From contig JAUMWD010000002.1 in the NCBI GenBank assembly GCA_030529825.1, positions 1-64,000 on the forward strand: a stretch of DNA of 64,000 bases, in the 5' to 3' direction. Below are positions 15,833 through 24,871 of this stretch, in pieces. This stretch comes from Bacillota bacterium. GTDB lineage: Bacteria > Bacillota > Clostridia > Oscillospirales > Oscillospiraceae. The position numbers were made by a program, and so were the translations under genes. Numbering within the stretch: position 1 is the first letter of the stretch; the number at the start of each line of letters is the position of its first letter. The notes below the pieces were generated by a model, which was not told the DNA's origin, ran no database searches, and was given only the letters and a program-made list of their open reading frames with translations.

Positions 15833-18207
15833 ACTTTTATGAAAAATCTTTAAATACGCTTGAGCTTTCTGCGGTACTTCAGATGCTGGCAAATGAGGCG
15901 GTGGCCGAAAGTGCCAAGGCGTCTGCACAGGAGCTTTTGCCCTCTGATGACAAGTATGAGGTGAAGCGCAGACTTGATGAAACAAGCGCTGCAAAAACAA
16001 TGATGGTTGTGCGCGGAAGCCCCTCTTTTTCCGGAATTAAGGATATAAGACCTTCGCTCAACCGCGCTGATCTTGGCGGAACGCTGAACACCCGTGAGCT
16101 GCTGGATATTGCCCGTGTGCTTCAGTGCTCACGACTGGTTAAAGGCTATGTGGCCGATGATACGGTAGGAAAAACATCAATTGACTATCTTTTTTCCGCA
16201 CTGCATTCTAACCGATTTCTTGAAGAAAAGATTTCATCCTCAATAACCGGTGAGGACGAGCTTGCAGACAGTGCATCCTCTGAACTTGCGAATATCCGCA
16301 GGAAAATACGTGCTACGGGAGCAAAGGTACGCGATTCTCTGCAGAAGATAATTTCTTCCCCCTCCTACGCGAAAGCGCTTCAGGAGCCTATTATCACAAT
16401 GCGCTCCGACCGCTTTGTTGTCCCGGTGAAGGCAGAGTATAAAGGTGCAATTCCCGGTCTTGTGCATGACATATCCGCATCCGGTGCCACATTGTTCATT
16501 GAGCCCATGGCTGCAGTAAAGGCAAATAATGAGCTGCGGGAGCTGGCGGCAAAGGAAAAAGCGGAGATTGAGCGAATTCTTGCGGAGCTTTCATCAGACT
16601 GCGCCGAGCACAGCGATGATATAGCCTCTGACTTTAGTCTGCTTGTTAAGCTCGACCTGATTTTTGCCAAGGCAAAGCTTTCATATAAGCTCAATTGCAT
16701 AGAGCCTGAATTGAGAGAAGAAGGCATCGTGCTGCGCCGTGCCCGCCATCCGCTGCTTGATCCCGCAAAGGCTGTACCAATAAGCCTTGAACTCGGTGAG
16801 GCATTTGACACTCTTGTAATTACGGGCCCCAATACCGGCGGTAAAACCGTAACCCTTAAGACTATTGGACTTCTCAATCTGATGGCCCAGTGCGGTCTGC
16901 ATATTCCTGTTGACGACGGCAGCGGTGTTCCGGTGTTCAGACATATTCTTGCGGATATAGGCGATGAGCAGAGCATTGAGCAGAATCTGTCGACCTTCTC
17001 GGCTCATATGACCAATATCGTAAATATACTCCAGGAGTGCGATGACCATTCTCTTCTGCTGTTTGATGAGCTCGGTGCCGGTACCGACCCCACAGAGGGC
17101 GCTGCCCTTGCAATAGCAATTATCGAGCATGCAAGACAGCTTGGTGCAACCATTGCGGCAACTACTCACTATGCGGAACTGAAGGTTTATGCCACCACAG
17201 AGAACGGAATTCAGAATGCCTCCTGTGAGTTTGATGTTGAAACGCTTCGCCCCACATACAAACTGCTGGTCGGAATTCCGGGCAAATCCAATGCTTTCGC
17301 TATATCCGGCAGACTCGGACTTGAAGCTGAAATAATTGAGGATGCAAAAAGACGGGTCGGAACTCAAAATGCAAGCTTTGAGGCAACGATAGAAAAGCTT
17401 GAGCAAACACGGCTGATGCTGGAGAGAGACCGTGATGAGGCTGCGAAAAAACTCCGCGAGGCAGAAGAAAATGCCAAGAAAGCGGCATTCCTGCGTGCAG
17501 AGCTGGCGGTGCGTCTTGAGAAGGCGGACGATAAATCGCGTAAGGAAGCGGAACGCATAATTGCGGAGGCGCGTCAGACAGCGGAGGAAACCTTTGCAGA
17601 GCTTGATGAAATGCGGCGCAAAGCCAATGAAGCCGAGGAGGCGCAGGCAGTTAATGAGGCGAGAAGTGAGCTTCGGAGAAAGCTGAACGAATCCACGGAG
17701 AAGCTGAAATCCCAAAGACCGCAGGTGCCGAAGGAAGAAAAAATCTCATCTCGTGATGCCGTGAAGGGTGATGTGGTCGAGATTATTTCTATGGGCGTCA
17801 AGGCAGAGGTTGTTGATGTCAATTCAGACGGAACCTTGAGCCTTAAGGCGGGAATAATGACCGTTAAGGCAAAGCAGAGCGAAGTTTATCTCCTTGAGGG
17901 GAAAGAAGCCAAAATCAAACAAAAAAAGACATATTCTGCAGGTACAACCGTGAGAGCAACCGCGGTCGCTCCGGAGATTGACCTTCGCGGAATGGAGTCT
18001 ATAGAGGCTGTTGCGGCTGCGGAATTGTATATTGACAGTGCGGTGATGGCAAAGATGAAAACAGTTACCATCATTCATGGCAAGGGAACAGGCACATTAA
18101 GAGCTGCCGTTCAGCAGATGCTCAAACGCAACAAAGCGGTAAAATCCTATCGTTTAGGTCGATATGGAGAAGGAGAAACCGGTGTTACTGTTGTCGAATT
18201 GAAGTAA
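15829..18207 (+). CDS. mutS2: MutS2 endonuclease/ATPase
   Basis: A 792-residue MutS2, which acts against illegitimate recombination and, in Firmicutes, in splitting collided ribosomes. It lacks the mismatch-recognition domain of MutS. Walker A GPNTGGKT is at about 333-340, Walker B LLFDELGAGTDPTEG near 412, a long Ala/Glu/Arg-rich coiled coil runs over about 515-635, and a C-terminal Smr nuclease domain begins at about 715 (IDLRGM, then HGKGTG). It overlaps recO by ATGA and ends the phoH-to-mutS2 run. Confidence 0.95.
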   Translation: MNFYEKSLNTLELSAVLQMLANEAVAESAKASAQELLPSDDKYEVKRRLDETSAAKTMMVVRGSPSFSGIKDIRPSLNRADLGGTLNTRELLDIARVLQCSRLVKGYVADDTVGKTSIDYLFSALHSNRFLEEKISSSITGEDELADSASSELANIRRKIRATGAKVRDSLQKIISSPSYAKALQEPIITMRSDRFVVPVKAEYKGAIPGLVHDISASGATLFIEPMAAVKANNELRELAAKEKAEIERILAELSSDCAEHSDDIASDFSLLVKLDLIFAKAKLSYKLNCIEPELREEGIVLRRARHPLLDPAKAVPISLELGEAFDTLVITGPNTGGKTVTLKTIGLLNLMAQCGLHIPVDDGSGVPVFRHILADIGDEQSIEQNLSTFSAHMTNIVNILQECDDHSLLLFDELGAGTDPTEGAALAIAIIEHARQLGATIAATTHYAELKVYATTENGIQNASCEFDVETLRPTYKLLVGIPGKSNAFAISGRLGLEAEIIEDAKRRVGTQNASFEATIEKLEQTRLMLERDRDEAAKKLREAEENAKKAAFLRAELAVRLEKADDKSRKEAERIIAEARQTAEETFAELDEMRRKANEAEEAQAVNEARSELRRKLNESTEKLKSQRPQVPKEEKISSRDAVKGDVVEIISMGVKAEVVDVNSDGTLSLKAGIMTVKAKQSEVYLLEGKEAKIKQKKTYSAGTTVRATAVAPEIDLRGMESIEAVAAAELYIDSAVMAKMKTVTIIHGKGTGTLRAAVQQMLKRNKAVKSYRLGRYGEGETGVTVVELK

Positions 18208-18263
18208 AATCACAATTGTTTGCTCATTAATAATGTGTAAATCTACAAAATGAACAAAATCTG

Positions 18264-18292
18264 TTGACGGTTTTTAAATAATTTGCTAAAGT
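18264..18292 (+). promoter_or_regulatory. Promoter of the HPr gene
   Basis: TTGACG (18264-18269), 17 bases, TAAAGT (18287-18292) preceded by TGC (extended -10). It lies 37 bases before the ATG. Confidence 0.7.
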
Positions 18293-18329
18293 AATATACA
18301 ATCCATTTAGATTACAAGGAGTGGCGAAA

Positions 18330-18593
18330 ATGGTAACTAAAGAAGTAGTCATCAATAATCAGGTTGGACTGCATGCCAGACCCGCAACCTTCTTTATACA
18401 GAAGGCAAATGAATTCAAGAGCAGTATTTGGATTGAAAAGGAAGACCGTCGCGTAAACGCAAAGAGCCTTCTCGGTGTCCTGTCCCTCGGCATTGTTAAG
18501 GGAACTGCCGTAAATCTTATTGCTGACGGCGCTGACGAAGCAAACGCAATCGAGACTCTTTCTGAACTCATTGCATCAGATTTTATCGAGTAA
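18330..18593 (+). CDS. ptsH: HPr phosphocarrier protein
   Basis: An 87-residue HPr. Starting at the ATG at 18330 (AAGGAG upstream) puts the PEP-dependent phosphorylation site at the canonical His15 (GLHARPAT) and the HPr-kinase site at Ser46 (NAKSLLGV), which supports this start over an in-frame GTG at 18321. HPr passes phosphate from enzyme I to sugar-specific EII proteins, and through Ser46-P controls catabolite repression with CcpA in Firmicutes. No enzyme I or EII gene is nearby; it has its own promoter and terminator, so it is a single-gene unit. Confidence 0.93.
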   Translation: MVTKEVVINNQVGLHARPATFFIQKANEFKSSIWIEKEDRRVNAKSLLGVLSLGIVKGTAVNLIADGADEANAIETLSELIASDFIE

Positions 18594-18612
18594 TACCGTT
18601 ATTTAAATGAAG

Positions 18613-18650
18613 TAAGGGCGTGTCAGAAAATGCGACACGCCCTTATTCTT
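18613..18650 (+). terminator. Intrinsic terminator after HPr
   Basis: TAAGGGCGTGTC / GACACGCCCTTA, a perfect 12-base stem with a 9-base loop, followed by TTCTT. Confidence 0.85.
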
Positions 18651-18666
18651 GATATAAGGCAATAAT

Positions 18667-19521
18667 ATGACTAAAGAAAATAAAGCAATATTTGAAATGT
18701 TGACCTGTGCTGCGCTGTGGAGCATTGCAGGTATATTTATTAAGCTTATACCGTGGAGCCCCTTTGCAATCAGCTGCATACGCAGTTTGTTTGCGGGCAT
18801 TACAATACTTGTGTTCATAGGGTTTAAGCACTACAAAATCATTTTTAACCGCAGAACACTTACCGCCGGCATAATAATGGGATTTGTGTATACATCCTTT
18901 GTAGCGGCAAATAAGCTGACGACTGCGGCAAACGCAATTGTTCTGCAGTTTACGGCACCTCTGTTTATAGTTATATTCTCTGCGATTATCTTCAAAAAGA
19001 AAATCCTGCGCAAGGATTTGATTGCGGTGCTGTTTACCATGCTCGGAATTGCGCTGTTTTTCTTCGACCAAATAGATGCCGGAAAGATTGCGGGCAACTT
19101 TGTTGCAATTCTTGCCGGTGCGCTCATGGGCGGAATGTACATGGCAATGGGTGAAGCACATGGGGAAGAGCGATTTTCTGCCATTTTAGTAGGTCAGATA
19201 ACCGCCTTTTTAATCGGACTTCCGTTTGTTATAATGACAAAGCCGGAGTTTACAGCAATCCCCGTAGTGTGTATAATTATTCTCGGAGTATTTCAACTGG
19301 GCATTCCGTATATTCTCTACGGCAAGGCATCGGAGTTTTGCCCGCCGTTGGCCTGCTGCCTGCTGGGTGCAGTAGAGCCTTTGCTCAATCCCATATGGGT
19401 ACTGATATTTGACGGCGAAAAGCCCGGACTGTATGCGCTGATTGGAGGAATAATAGTCATCGCCTCCGTCACAATATGGTGTGCAGTAGGCAATAAAAGC
19501 AAAGAGGAAAATCATGCTTGA
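18667..19521 (+). CDS. DMT-superfamily (EamA) exporter
   Basis: A 284-residue membrane protein with about ten hydrophobic segments in two EamA repeats, the pattern of drug/metabolite transporters that export amino acids, cofactors or drugs. The N-terminal repeat begins ALWSIAGIFIKLIPWSPF; the second contains GALMGGMYMAMGEA and ends with ALIGGIIVIASVTIW. The substrate cannot be told from the sequence. It overlaps the uvrC start by 8 bases, so both are on one transcript although the functions look unrelated. Confidence 0.85.
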   Translation: MTKENKAIFEMLTCAALWSIAGIFIKLIPWSPFAISCIRSLFAGITILVFIGFKHYKIIFNRRTLTAGIIMGFVYTSFVAANKLTTAANAIVLQFTAPLFIVIFSAIIFKKKILRKDLIAVLFTMLGIALFFFDQIDAGKIAGNFVAILAGALMGGMYMAMGEAHGEERFSAILVGQITAFLIGLPFVIMTKPEFTAIPVVCIIILGVFQLGIPYILYGKASEFCPPLACCLLGAVEPLLNPIWVLIFDGEKPGLYALIGGIIVIASVTIWCAVGNKSKEENHA

Positions 19522-21325
19522 CACCTTGCTCGAAAAAGCGAATAATCTCCCGCAGTTACCCGGCGTGTATATCATGCTGGACGCTGCGGGCGAAGTTATT
19601 TATGTGGGTAAGGCAAAGAAACTGAAAAACCGCGTCACAAGCTACTTTCGGGGAAGCCATCTGCCAAAGGTTGAGGCCATGGTTCAGAAGGTGGCGGATT
19701 TTAATGTTATTGTTGTTGATTCCGAATTCGAATCCCTTGTGCTGGAGAATTCGCTGATCAAGCAGCATCAGCCCCACTATAATATTCTGCTGAAGGATGA
19801 TAAGGGCTATCCCTTTATCAGAATTGACCTTAATGAAGAGTATCCGCGCTTTGAGCTAGTGAATAAGCCCTATAAGGATAGTGCAAAATACTTCGGACCT
19901 TACGGCGGGCGCAATATGACGAGGGAAATAATCGATGTTGTGTGCAAAACGCTGATGCTGCCCAGCTGCGGAAAGCGGTTTCCGCGAGATATGGGAAAAT
20001 CAAGGCCGTGCCTTAATCATCACATGGGAAGATGTCTTGCCTGGTGCACGGGCAGCGAGAGTAAAGAAGAGTACAGAAGACTAATAGACGAAGCCTGTAT
20101 GATTCTCGAAGGCAGGACCGGTGAGCTGATTAATGAGCTAAATGAAAAAATGCTGCAGGCCTCGGATGAGCTCAGATTTGAGCTTGCGGCAGAGCTGCGT
20201 GACAGAATCCGCGCAATTCAGGGGCTTTCAAATAAGCAGCGGGTAATTGCCACAGCCTTTGCGGATACGGATGCAATTGGCTTTGCACGCGGAGTAAAGA
20301 GCTGCTTCGTTGTTCTTCACTTTAATGAAGGCTCCCTTATAGGAAAGGATTATGAGCTCATTTCAGAGCCTCTTGAGGATGATGCAGAGGCTGTTTCGTC
20401 ACTGACACGGCAGTATTATGCCCAGCGGGGAACCTGCCCGAGGCATGTGCTGATGCCGGTGGATACAGAGGACAGGGAAGAGCTTGAAAGGCTGTTTTCC
20501 GAAAGTGCAGGTCACAGAGTATATGTGGAGCTTCCCGAGCGCGGCGACAGAGTCAGGCTTGTTACACGGGCAAATTTGAACGCTAAAGAGGAAATTTTAA
20601 GGGCAACCACCAAGCAGCAGCGTAGAACAGGTGCTTTGGAATGGCTCGAAAAGGCTCTTGAATTACCCGATTATCCCACACGAATTGAGGCTTTTGACAT
20701 TTCAAACTTGGGGGATACCGGCATCGTTGCGGCGATGACGGTTCATAAGGACGGCAAACCGTTTAAAAAGGATTATCGAAAATTCCGTATAAAAGATATT
20801 GAAATCAGGGACGACTACGCCAGCATGTATCAGGCGGTGCATCGAAGATTCAGACGATATTCAAGCGGTGATGAAAAGTTTGCGGATTTGCCGGACTTGC
20901 TTCTTATAGACGGCGGTGATACTCATGCCGCTGTTGCGGAAAAAGCCCTTAACGAATTGGGAATATACATTCCGGTGTTCGGCATGGTAAAGGATGACCG
21001 CCACCGCACAAGAGCACTTGTCACTGCCGAGGGCAAGGAAATCAGCATCGCCGCAAATCAGGCGGCTTTTGCGCTGGTTGGCAGAATTCAGGAAGAAACT
21101 CACCGCTTCGCCATTGAGTATCAGCGATCTGTCAGAAATGAGAATTTCGGTTCAGAGCTTGAAAAGATTCATGGAATTGGCGATAAGCGGAAAAATGAAC
21201 TGTTGAAGCAGTTTAAAACAATAAAAGCCATACGCTCGGCAAGCCTTGAGGAATTGATCCGGGTTGTGCCGAAGAATACAGCGCAATCAATATATAATTA
21301 TTATCACAGTGAGGCAGAGAAATGA
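19514..21325 (+). CDS. uvrC: Excinuclease ABC subunit C (UvrC)
   Basis: A 603-residue dual incision nuclease of nucleotide excision repair. It has the N-terminal GIY-YIG nuclease domain (GVYIM then VIYVGKAKKLKNR, with 3' incision), the UVR domain contacting UvrB near residue 205 (Glu/Leu-rich), the RNase H-like 5' nuclease domain beginning IEAFDISNLGDTG with Asp in LLIDGGDTH, and a C-terminal helix-hairpin-helix (IHGIGDKRKNELL). UvrA is encoded at 47519 in the same window. The start has AGAGG upstream. Confidence 0.96.
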   Translation: MLDTLLEKANNLPQLPGVYIMLDAAGEVIYVGKAKKLKNRVTSYFRGSHLPKVEAMVQKVADFNVIVVDSEFESLVLENSLIKQHQPHYNILLKDDKGYPFIRIDLNEEYPRFELVNKPYKDSAKYFGPYGGRNMTREIIDVVCKTLMLPSCGKRFPRDMGKSRPCLNHHMGRCLAWCTGSESKEEYRRLIDEACMILEGRTGELINELNEKMLQASDELRFELAAELRDRIRAIQGLSNKQRVIATAFADTDAIGFARGVKSCFVVLHFNEGSLIGKDYELISEPLEDDAEAVSSLTRQYYAQRGTCPRHVLMPVDTEDREELERLFSESAGHRVYVELPERGDRVRLVTRANLNAKEEILRATTKQQRRTGALEWLEKALELPDYPTRIEAFDISNLGDTGIVAAMTVHKDGKPFKKDYRKFRIKDIEIRDDYASMYQAVHRRFRRYSSGDEKFADLPDLLLIDGGDTHAAVAEKALNELGIYIPVFGMVKDDRHRTRALVTAEGKEISIAANQAAFALVGRIQEETHRFAIEYQRSVRNENFGSELEKIHGIGDKRKNELLKQFKTIKAIRSASLEELIRVVPKNTAQSIYNYYHSEAEK

Positions 21326-21864
21326 GAGTAATAACAGGAACTGCAAGGGGAAGAAAACTGAAGGAACCCTCAAACTATGATATTCGGCCCACAACCGACA
21401 ACGTGAAGGAGTCTATTTTTAACATTATCCAGTTCGACATTGAAGGGAGAAATGTGCTTGACCTTTTTGCGGGAACGGGACAATTGGGCATAGAATGCTT
21501 AAGCCGCGGTGCAAAGTCCGTAACCTTTGTGGACCAGAATAGAGAAGCTATTGCGCTTGTTAAGGCAAATCTCAATACCTGCGGCTTTGAAGCAAGAGTT
21601 GTAACCGACGAATCAATTGCTTTTTTAAGCCGCGGAGGCAAATACGACATAATCATTCTTGATCCTCCCTATGCTACCCAACTCATTGATAAAGCACTGG
21701 ATATTATCAATTCCGTTGACATCCTGTCGGAAGGTGGTATAATAATCTGTGAATCAGGCCGAGAAAAGGCTATGCCGGAAATGAAAGCTCCTTATAAAAA
21801 GAATAAAGAGTACAACTACGGCAAGGTAAAACTTACGACATACAGCAGGGAGACCAACGCATGA
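21322..21864 (+). CDS. rsmD: 16S rRNA guanine-966 N2-methyltransferase (RsmD)
   Basis: A 180-residue class I methyltransferase that methylates G966 of 16S rRNA. MRVITGTARGRKL is the typical N terminus, the SAM loop VLDLFAGTGQLGIE starts near residue 44, and the catalytic DPPY lies at about 115. It overlaps uvrC and coaD by 4 bases each; the rsmD-coaD pair is common across bacteria. Confidence 0.95.
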   Translation: MRVITGTARGRKLKEPSNYDIRPTTDNVKESIFNIIQFDIEGRNVLDLFAGTGQLGIECLSRGAKSVTFVDQNREAIALVKANLNTCGFEARVVTDESIAFLSRGGKYDIIILDPPYATQLIDKALDIINSVDILSEGGIIICESGREKAMPEMKAPYKKNKEYNYGKVKLTTYSRETNA

Positions 21865-22352
21865 GCATTGCAATATGCCCGGGCAGCTTTGACCCCATTA
21901 CATTAGGACACCTTAATATTATCAGACGCACAGCACAGATTTTTGACAAGGTCGTTGTCCTGATAATGCTTAATTCGTCAAAGACAACACCTATGTTCAG
22001 CATTGATGAACGCGTTGAGATGGTACGAAAAGCTGTTGAAAGATTTCCTAATGTTGAGGTTGATACCTCCGAGGGTTTACTTGCTGAATATGCCAAGAAA
22101 TATGACGGCGCTGTTATTGTTAAGGGCTTAAGGGCTGCGTCTGACTTTGAGTACGAATTTCAGATGAACCTTATAAATAAAAAAATCAATCCTGAACTGG
22201 AAACAATGTTTCTGACTGCAAATGAAAAGTATACCTTCTTAAGCTCGTCGGTTGTCCGCGAAATGGCGAGGTATGGCGCAGATCTTAACGGTTTTGTCCC
22301 CTGCGAAATAATAGAAGAAGTTGAGCGTAAAGCTCAATCATGGAGGCACTAA
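21861..22352 (+). CDS. coaD: Phosphopantetheine adenylyltransferase (CoaD)
   Basis: A 163-residue cytoplasmic enzyme for the penultimate step of coenzyme A synthesis. The nucleotidyltransferase motif PGSFDPITLGHLNII (the TxGH form) is at the N terminus and the second motif SSSVVRE lies near 130. The conserved KGLRAASDFEYEFQM is intact. It overlaps rsmD by 4 bases. Confidence 0.96.
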   Translation: MSIAICPGSFDPITLGHLNIIRRTAQIFDKVVVLIMLNSSKTTPMFSIDERVEMVRKAVERFPNVEVDTSEGLLAEYAKKYDGAVIVKGLRAASDFEYEFQMNLINKKINPELETMFLTANEKYTFLSSSVVREMARYGADLNGFVPCEIIEEVERKAQSWRH

Positions 22353-22353
22353 T

Positions 22354-22917
22354 ATGAGCGAAGCAAATAGTCTTAATGAAGTAATGGATATGATTGAATC
22401 CCTCTACACCACCGTTTCAGAGGCATGGGGTGTCCCCCTCGGCAATGACAAGTGCATAATAGAACGTGAAGCAGTGCTGAATATCCTTAATGATATAAAG
22501 GCTGCGCTTCCCGTTGAGCTTTCTGAGGCAAAGCGTCTTGTTTCCGCCCGCGACGAATTTATCGGTAACGCAAAGCGTGAGGCTGAATCCATTCGAAAGA
22601 ATGCTGAAGACAGCGCACGCTCCATGCTTGAAAAGCAGGAAATTGTCAGAGTTGCAAAGGCGCAGAGCGCAGAGATGGTTGCAAATGCCGAGTATAAGTC
22701 CAAGGAACTCCGCAGAGTTGCAAACGAGTATGTTGACGATATTCTTCGCCGTACAGAGGAAACCGTTGCAGAGGCTCTGAAGAAAGTTAACCAGTCCAGA
22801 GTCAGCTTCAGAAATCTTGCGGCAACACCCGATGTTCCTGCTGAAGATAATGCGGAAGCGATTGCAGAGGAGAACGCTCCTGACGCTGAAGAAATTCCTG
22901 AAGCCTACGAAGATTAA
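22354..22917 (+). CDS. Coiled-coil protein of unknown function next to coaD
   Basis: A 187-residue soluble protein with a long amphipathic, charged helix from about 50 to 140 (for example AKREAESIRKNAEDSARSML), resembling the stalk of ATP synthase subunit b or H, and an acidic Ala/Glu-rich tail (NAEAIAEENAPDAEEIPEAY). The ATG at 22354 has GGAGG seven bases upstream; an in-frame earlier start inside coaD is rejected. Similar proteins beside coaD are found in other Clostridia, but I know of no proven function. There is no membrane segment, so a true ATP synthase role is unlikely. Confidence 0.7.
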   Translation: MSEANSLNEVMDMIESLYTTVSEAWGVPLGNDKCIIEREAVLNILNDIKAALPVELSEAKRLVSARDEFIGNAKREAESIRKNAEDSARSMLEKQEIVRVAKAQSAEMVANAEYKSKELRRVANEYVDDILRRTEETVAEALKKVNQSRVSFRNLAATPDVPAEDNAEAIAEENAPDAEEIPEAYED

Positions 22918-22929
22918 TAGTATATGTGA

Positions 22930-22960
22930 AAAAGAGCCTCGTTGAGGCTCTTTTATTTTT
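22930..22960 (+). terminator. Intrinsic terminator before the dcw cluster
   Basis: AAAAGAGCCTC / GAGGCTCTTTT with a 3-base loop, then ATTTTTTT. Confidence 0.88.
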
Positions 22961-22978
22961 TTATGTGTCAAAAAATGC

Positions 22979-23007
22979 TTGCATTTTACAGGCGTTGTTA
23001 CTATAAT
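22979..23007 (+). promoter_or_regulatory. Main promoter of the dcw cluster
   Basis: TTGCAT (22979-22984), 17 bases, TATAAT (23002-23007), with an A-run just upstream. The upstream block TCAAAAAATGCTTGCA is shared base for base with the rimP promoter at 37531-37546. Confidence 0.8.
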
Positions 23008-23010
23008 TAA

Positions 23011-23055
23011 ATGCGGTGGTGAAATGTGGTGGAAAATACCACAAATTTGCCGCAT
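23011..23055 (+). promoter_or_regulatory. MraZ-type operator repeats and leader dyads
   Basis: GTGGTG at 23016-23021 and 23026-23031 are exactly 10 bases apart, as expected for MraZ boxes, which place repeats on one face of the helix. The same stretch holds two nested dyads: TGTGGT (23025-23030) with ACCACA (23038-23043), and ATGCGG (23011-23016) with CCGCAT (23050-23055). The likely role is autoregulation of the cluster by MraZ. Confidence 0.6.
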
Positions 23056-23072
23056 CGTGGAGGTGAAACACC

Positions 23073-23489
23073 GTGACAGGTGAATATCAGCACACGCTGG
23101 ACTCAAAGGGGAGACTGTTCATTCCCGCAAAGCTGCGTGAGGAGCTGGGTGAGGTGTTTTATCTCACTTTAGCTGTAGATAAATGCCTTGCGGCGTACAG
23201 CGCAAAAAGCTGGAAAAGCTTTTCGGATAAGGTTGACTCTATGAGCTATATGAAGCAGCGTAAGATGCGCCCTCTCTTTGCCTATGCGGCAAAGTGTGAG
23301 CTTGATAATCAGGGCAGAATAATTGTTCCTTCTCATCTTCGCGAATACGCGGGACTTATTAAGAACGTGACTGTTGTCGGCTGTAATAACCATGCAGAGC
23401 TGTGGGATGAGCAAAGCTGGGCAGAGGTTCATGAGGCGGAAATAAAGCCGGAGAATATTGCAGCGATTATGGCAGAACTGGAGTTTTGA
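23073..23489 (+). CDS. mraZ: Transcriptional regulator MraZ
   Basis: A 138-residue protein with two tandem SpoVT/AbrB-like DNA-binding repeats (DSKGRLFIPAKLREEL in the first, DNQGRIIVPSHLREYA in the second). MraZ forms rings and binds short direct repeats upstream of its own gene to control the division/cell-wall cluster. The start is GTG at 23073, with GGAGG nine bases before it. It heads the dcw cluster, and candidate binding repeats lie in its leader. Confidence 0.95.
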   Translation: MTGEYQHTLDSKGRLFIPAKLREELGEVFYLTLAVDKCLAAYSAKSWKSFSDKVDSMSYMKQRKMRPLFAYAAKCELDNQGRIIVPSHLREYAGLIKNVTVVGCNNHAELWDEQSWAEVHEAEIKPENIAAIMAELEF

Positions 23490-23490
23490 T

Positions 23491-24426
23491 ATGAGCAATC
23501 CCAAACATATATCTGTACTTTTGGATGAGTGCATTGAAAATCTTAATATCAAGCCTGACGGAATATATGTTGACGGCACTTTAGGCATGGGCGGACATTC
23601 CGAACAGATTTTGAAGAGGCTTACAACGGGAAGGCTCATCGGAATTGACAGAGACGAAAGCGCAATCAGAAGAGCAGGTGAACGCCTGCAGGAGTATTCT
23701 GACCGCCTAACGCTTGTTCACAGCAATTTCAGCGATGTTGCATCTGTCCTTGATGATTTAGAGATAGACGGCGTTGACGGAATGCTTTTTGACCTGGGTG
23801 TGTCGTCTCCGCAGCTTGATGAAAGCGAACGGGGCTTTTCATATATGAATGATGCCCCTCTTGACATGCGTATGGATAACACCAGTGCTCTTACCGCATG
23901 GAATGTGGTCAATGAATGGCCGGAGGAAGAGCTCGTGCGCATACTGCGCGACTACGGCGAAGAACGCTTTGCACGTAGGATCGCGTCGAGAATTGCGCAG
24001 CAACGCAGCGAAAAGCCGATTGAAACCACACTGGAGCTTGTGGATATAATAAAATCTGCAATGCCTGCGGCAGCGCTGCGGGAGAAACAGCATCCTGCAA
24101 AGCGGAGCTTCCAGGCAATAAGAATTGCCGTAAACGATGAGCTTGGTGCGGTTGAGGAAATGATGAGGACGGCTCCTGATAAGCTGAATAAAGGCGGACG
24201 ACTTTGCGTTATCAGCTTCCATTCGCTTGAGGACAGGATTGTAAAAACTTCAATTGCTTCCAGAGAAAATGGCTGCACCTGCCCCAGAGAAGCGCCAATA
24301 TGCGTCTGCGGCTTTGTCCAGACACTTAAAAGTGTACAGAGAAAACCTATTATACCGGGAGAAGAAGAGCTGAAGGAAAACCCGCGGTCAAGGAGTGCCA
24401 AACTCCGGGTGGCCGAGAAAGTGTAA
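23491..24426 (+). CDS. rsmH: 16S rRNA cytosine-1402 N4-methyltransferase (RsmH)
   Basis: A 311-residue MraW/RsmH methyltransferase. The N-terminal HISVLLDECIENL and SAM loop DGTLGMGGHSE are intact, as are FDLGVSSPQLD and the closing motif SFHSLEDRIVK. It modifies C1402 in the ribosomal P site together with RsmI. The ATG at 23491 has GGAG upstream and follows the mraZ stop by one base; an upstream in-frame ATG within mraZ is rejected. Confidence 0.95.
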   Translation: MSNPKHISVLLDECIENLNIKPDGIYVDGTLGMGGHSEQILKRLTTGRLIGIDRDESAIRRAGERLQEYSDRLTLVHSNFSDVASVLDDLEIDGVDGMLFDLGVSSPQLDESERGFSYMNDAPLDMRMDNTSALTAWNVVNEWPEEELVRILRDYGEERFARRIASRIAQQRSEKPIETTLELVDIIKSAMPAAALREKQHPAKRSFQAIRIAVNDELGAVEEMMRTAPDKLNKGGRLCVISFHSLEDRIVKTSIASRENGCTCPREAPICVCGFVQTLKSVQRKPIIPGEEELKENPRSRSAKLRVAEKV

Positions 24427-24430
24427 TTAA

Positions 24431-24835
24431 ATGCCTTCAGTACGCACTCAAAAACAGGAGAAATCTCGAGTTCAGGCGACATTTACCGCAATATCAGTAG
24501 TGCTTGCTGCAATAATGATTGTGGCAGGGCTTGCTATGCGGGCGGAAATTGCCCGGCAAAACGATGTTAATGTTGAATTGAGTGCATATGTTTCGGAGCT
24601 TAAGGAAGAAAATATCCGGCTGAAAATCGAGACGGCTACAGCCTATGAGTTAGGAGAGCTTGAGGAAGCTGCAAAAAACGAATTGGGTATGCTTCCACCG
24701 GGTAATGAACAGCTTGTAGGCATAGATGTTAAAACCGATGATAATGCGGTTATTTTGGGAAACGGGGAAGAGCAAGACAGTATAATTGATAATTGGATAA
24801 GCTCGCTGCGGAATATTTTTTCTGCAGAAAAATAA
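24431..24835 (+). CDS. ftsL: Cell division protein FtsL-like
   Basis: A 134-residue bitopic membrane protein: a short basic cytoplasmic N terminus (RTQKQEKSR), one membrane span at about 17-36 (AISVVLAAIMIVAGLAMRA), then an extracytoplasmic coiled coil (VSELKEENIRLKIETATAY). This is the architecture of FtsL, which forms the FtsQLB-type septal complex. Sequence identity within the family is low, so position between rsmH and the penicillin-binding protein gene carries much of the weight. The ribosome binding site is weak. Confidence 0.8.
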   Translation: MPSVRTQKQEKSRVQATFTAISVVLAAIMIVAGLAMRAEIARQNDVNVELSAYVSELKEENIRLKIETATAYELGELEEAAKNELGMLPPGNEQLVGIDVKTDDNAVILGNGEEQDSIIDNWISSLRNIFSAEK

Positions 24836-24871
24836 GTATATTTAAGTATATTTTTATTTTGAGGAGCTGCC

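Noticed and set aside
16681-17715. A 344-codon open frame antisense to mutS2
   Set aside because: The protein it would encode has no recognisable motif, and mutS2 is intact across the whole stretch.
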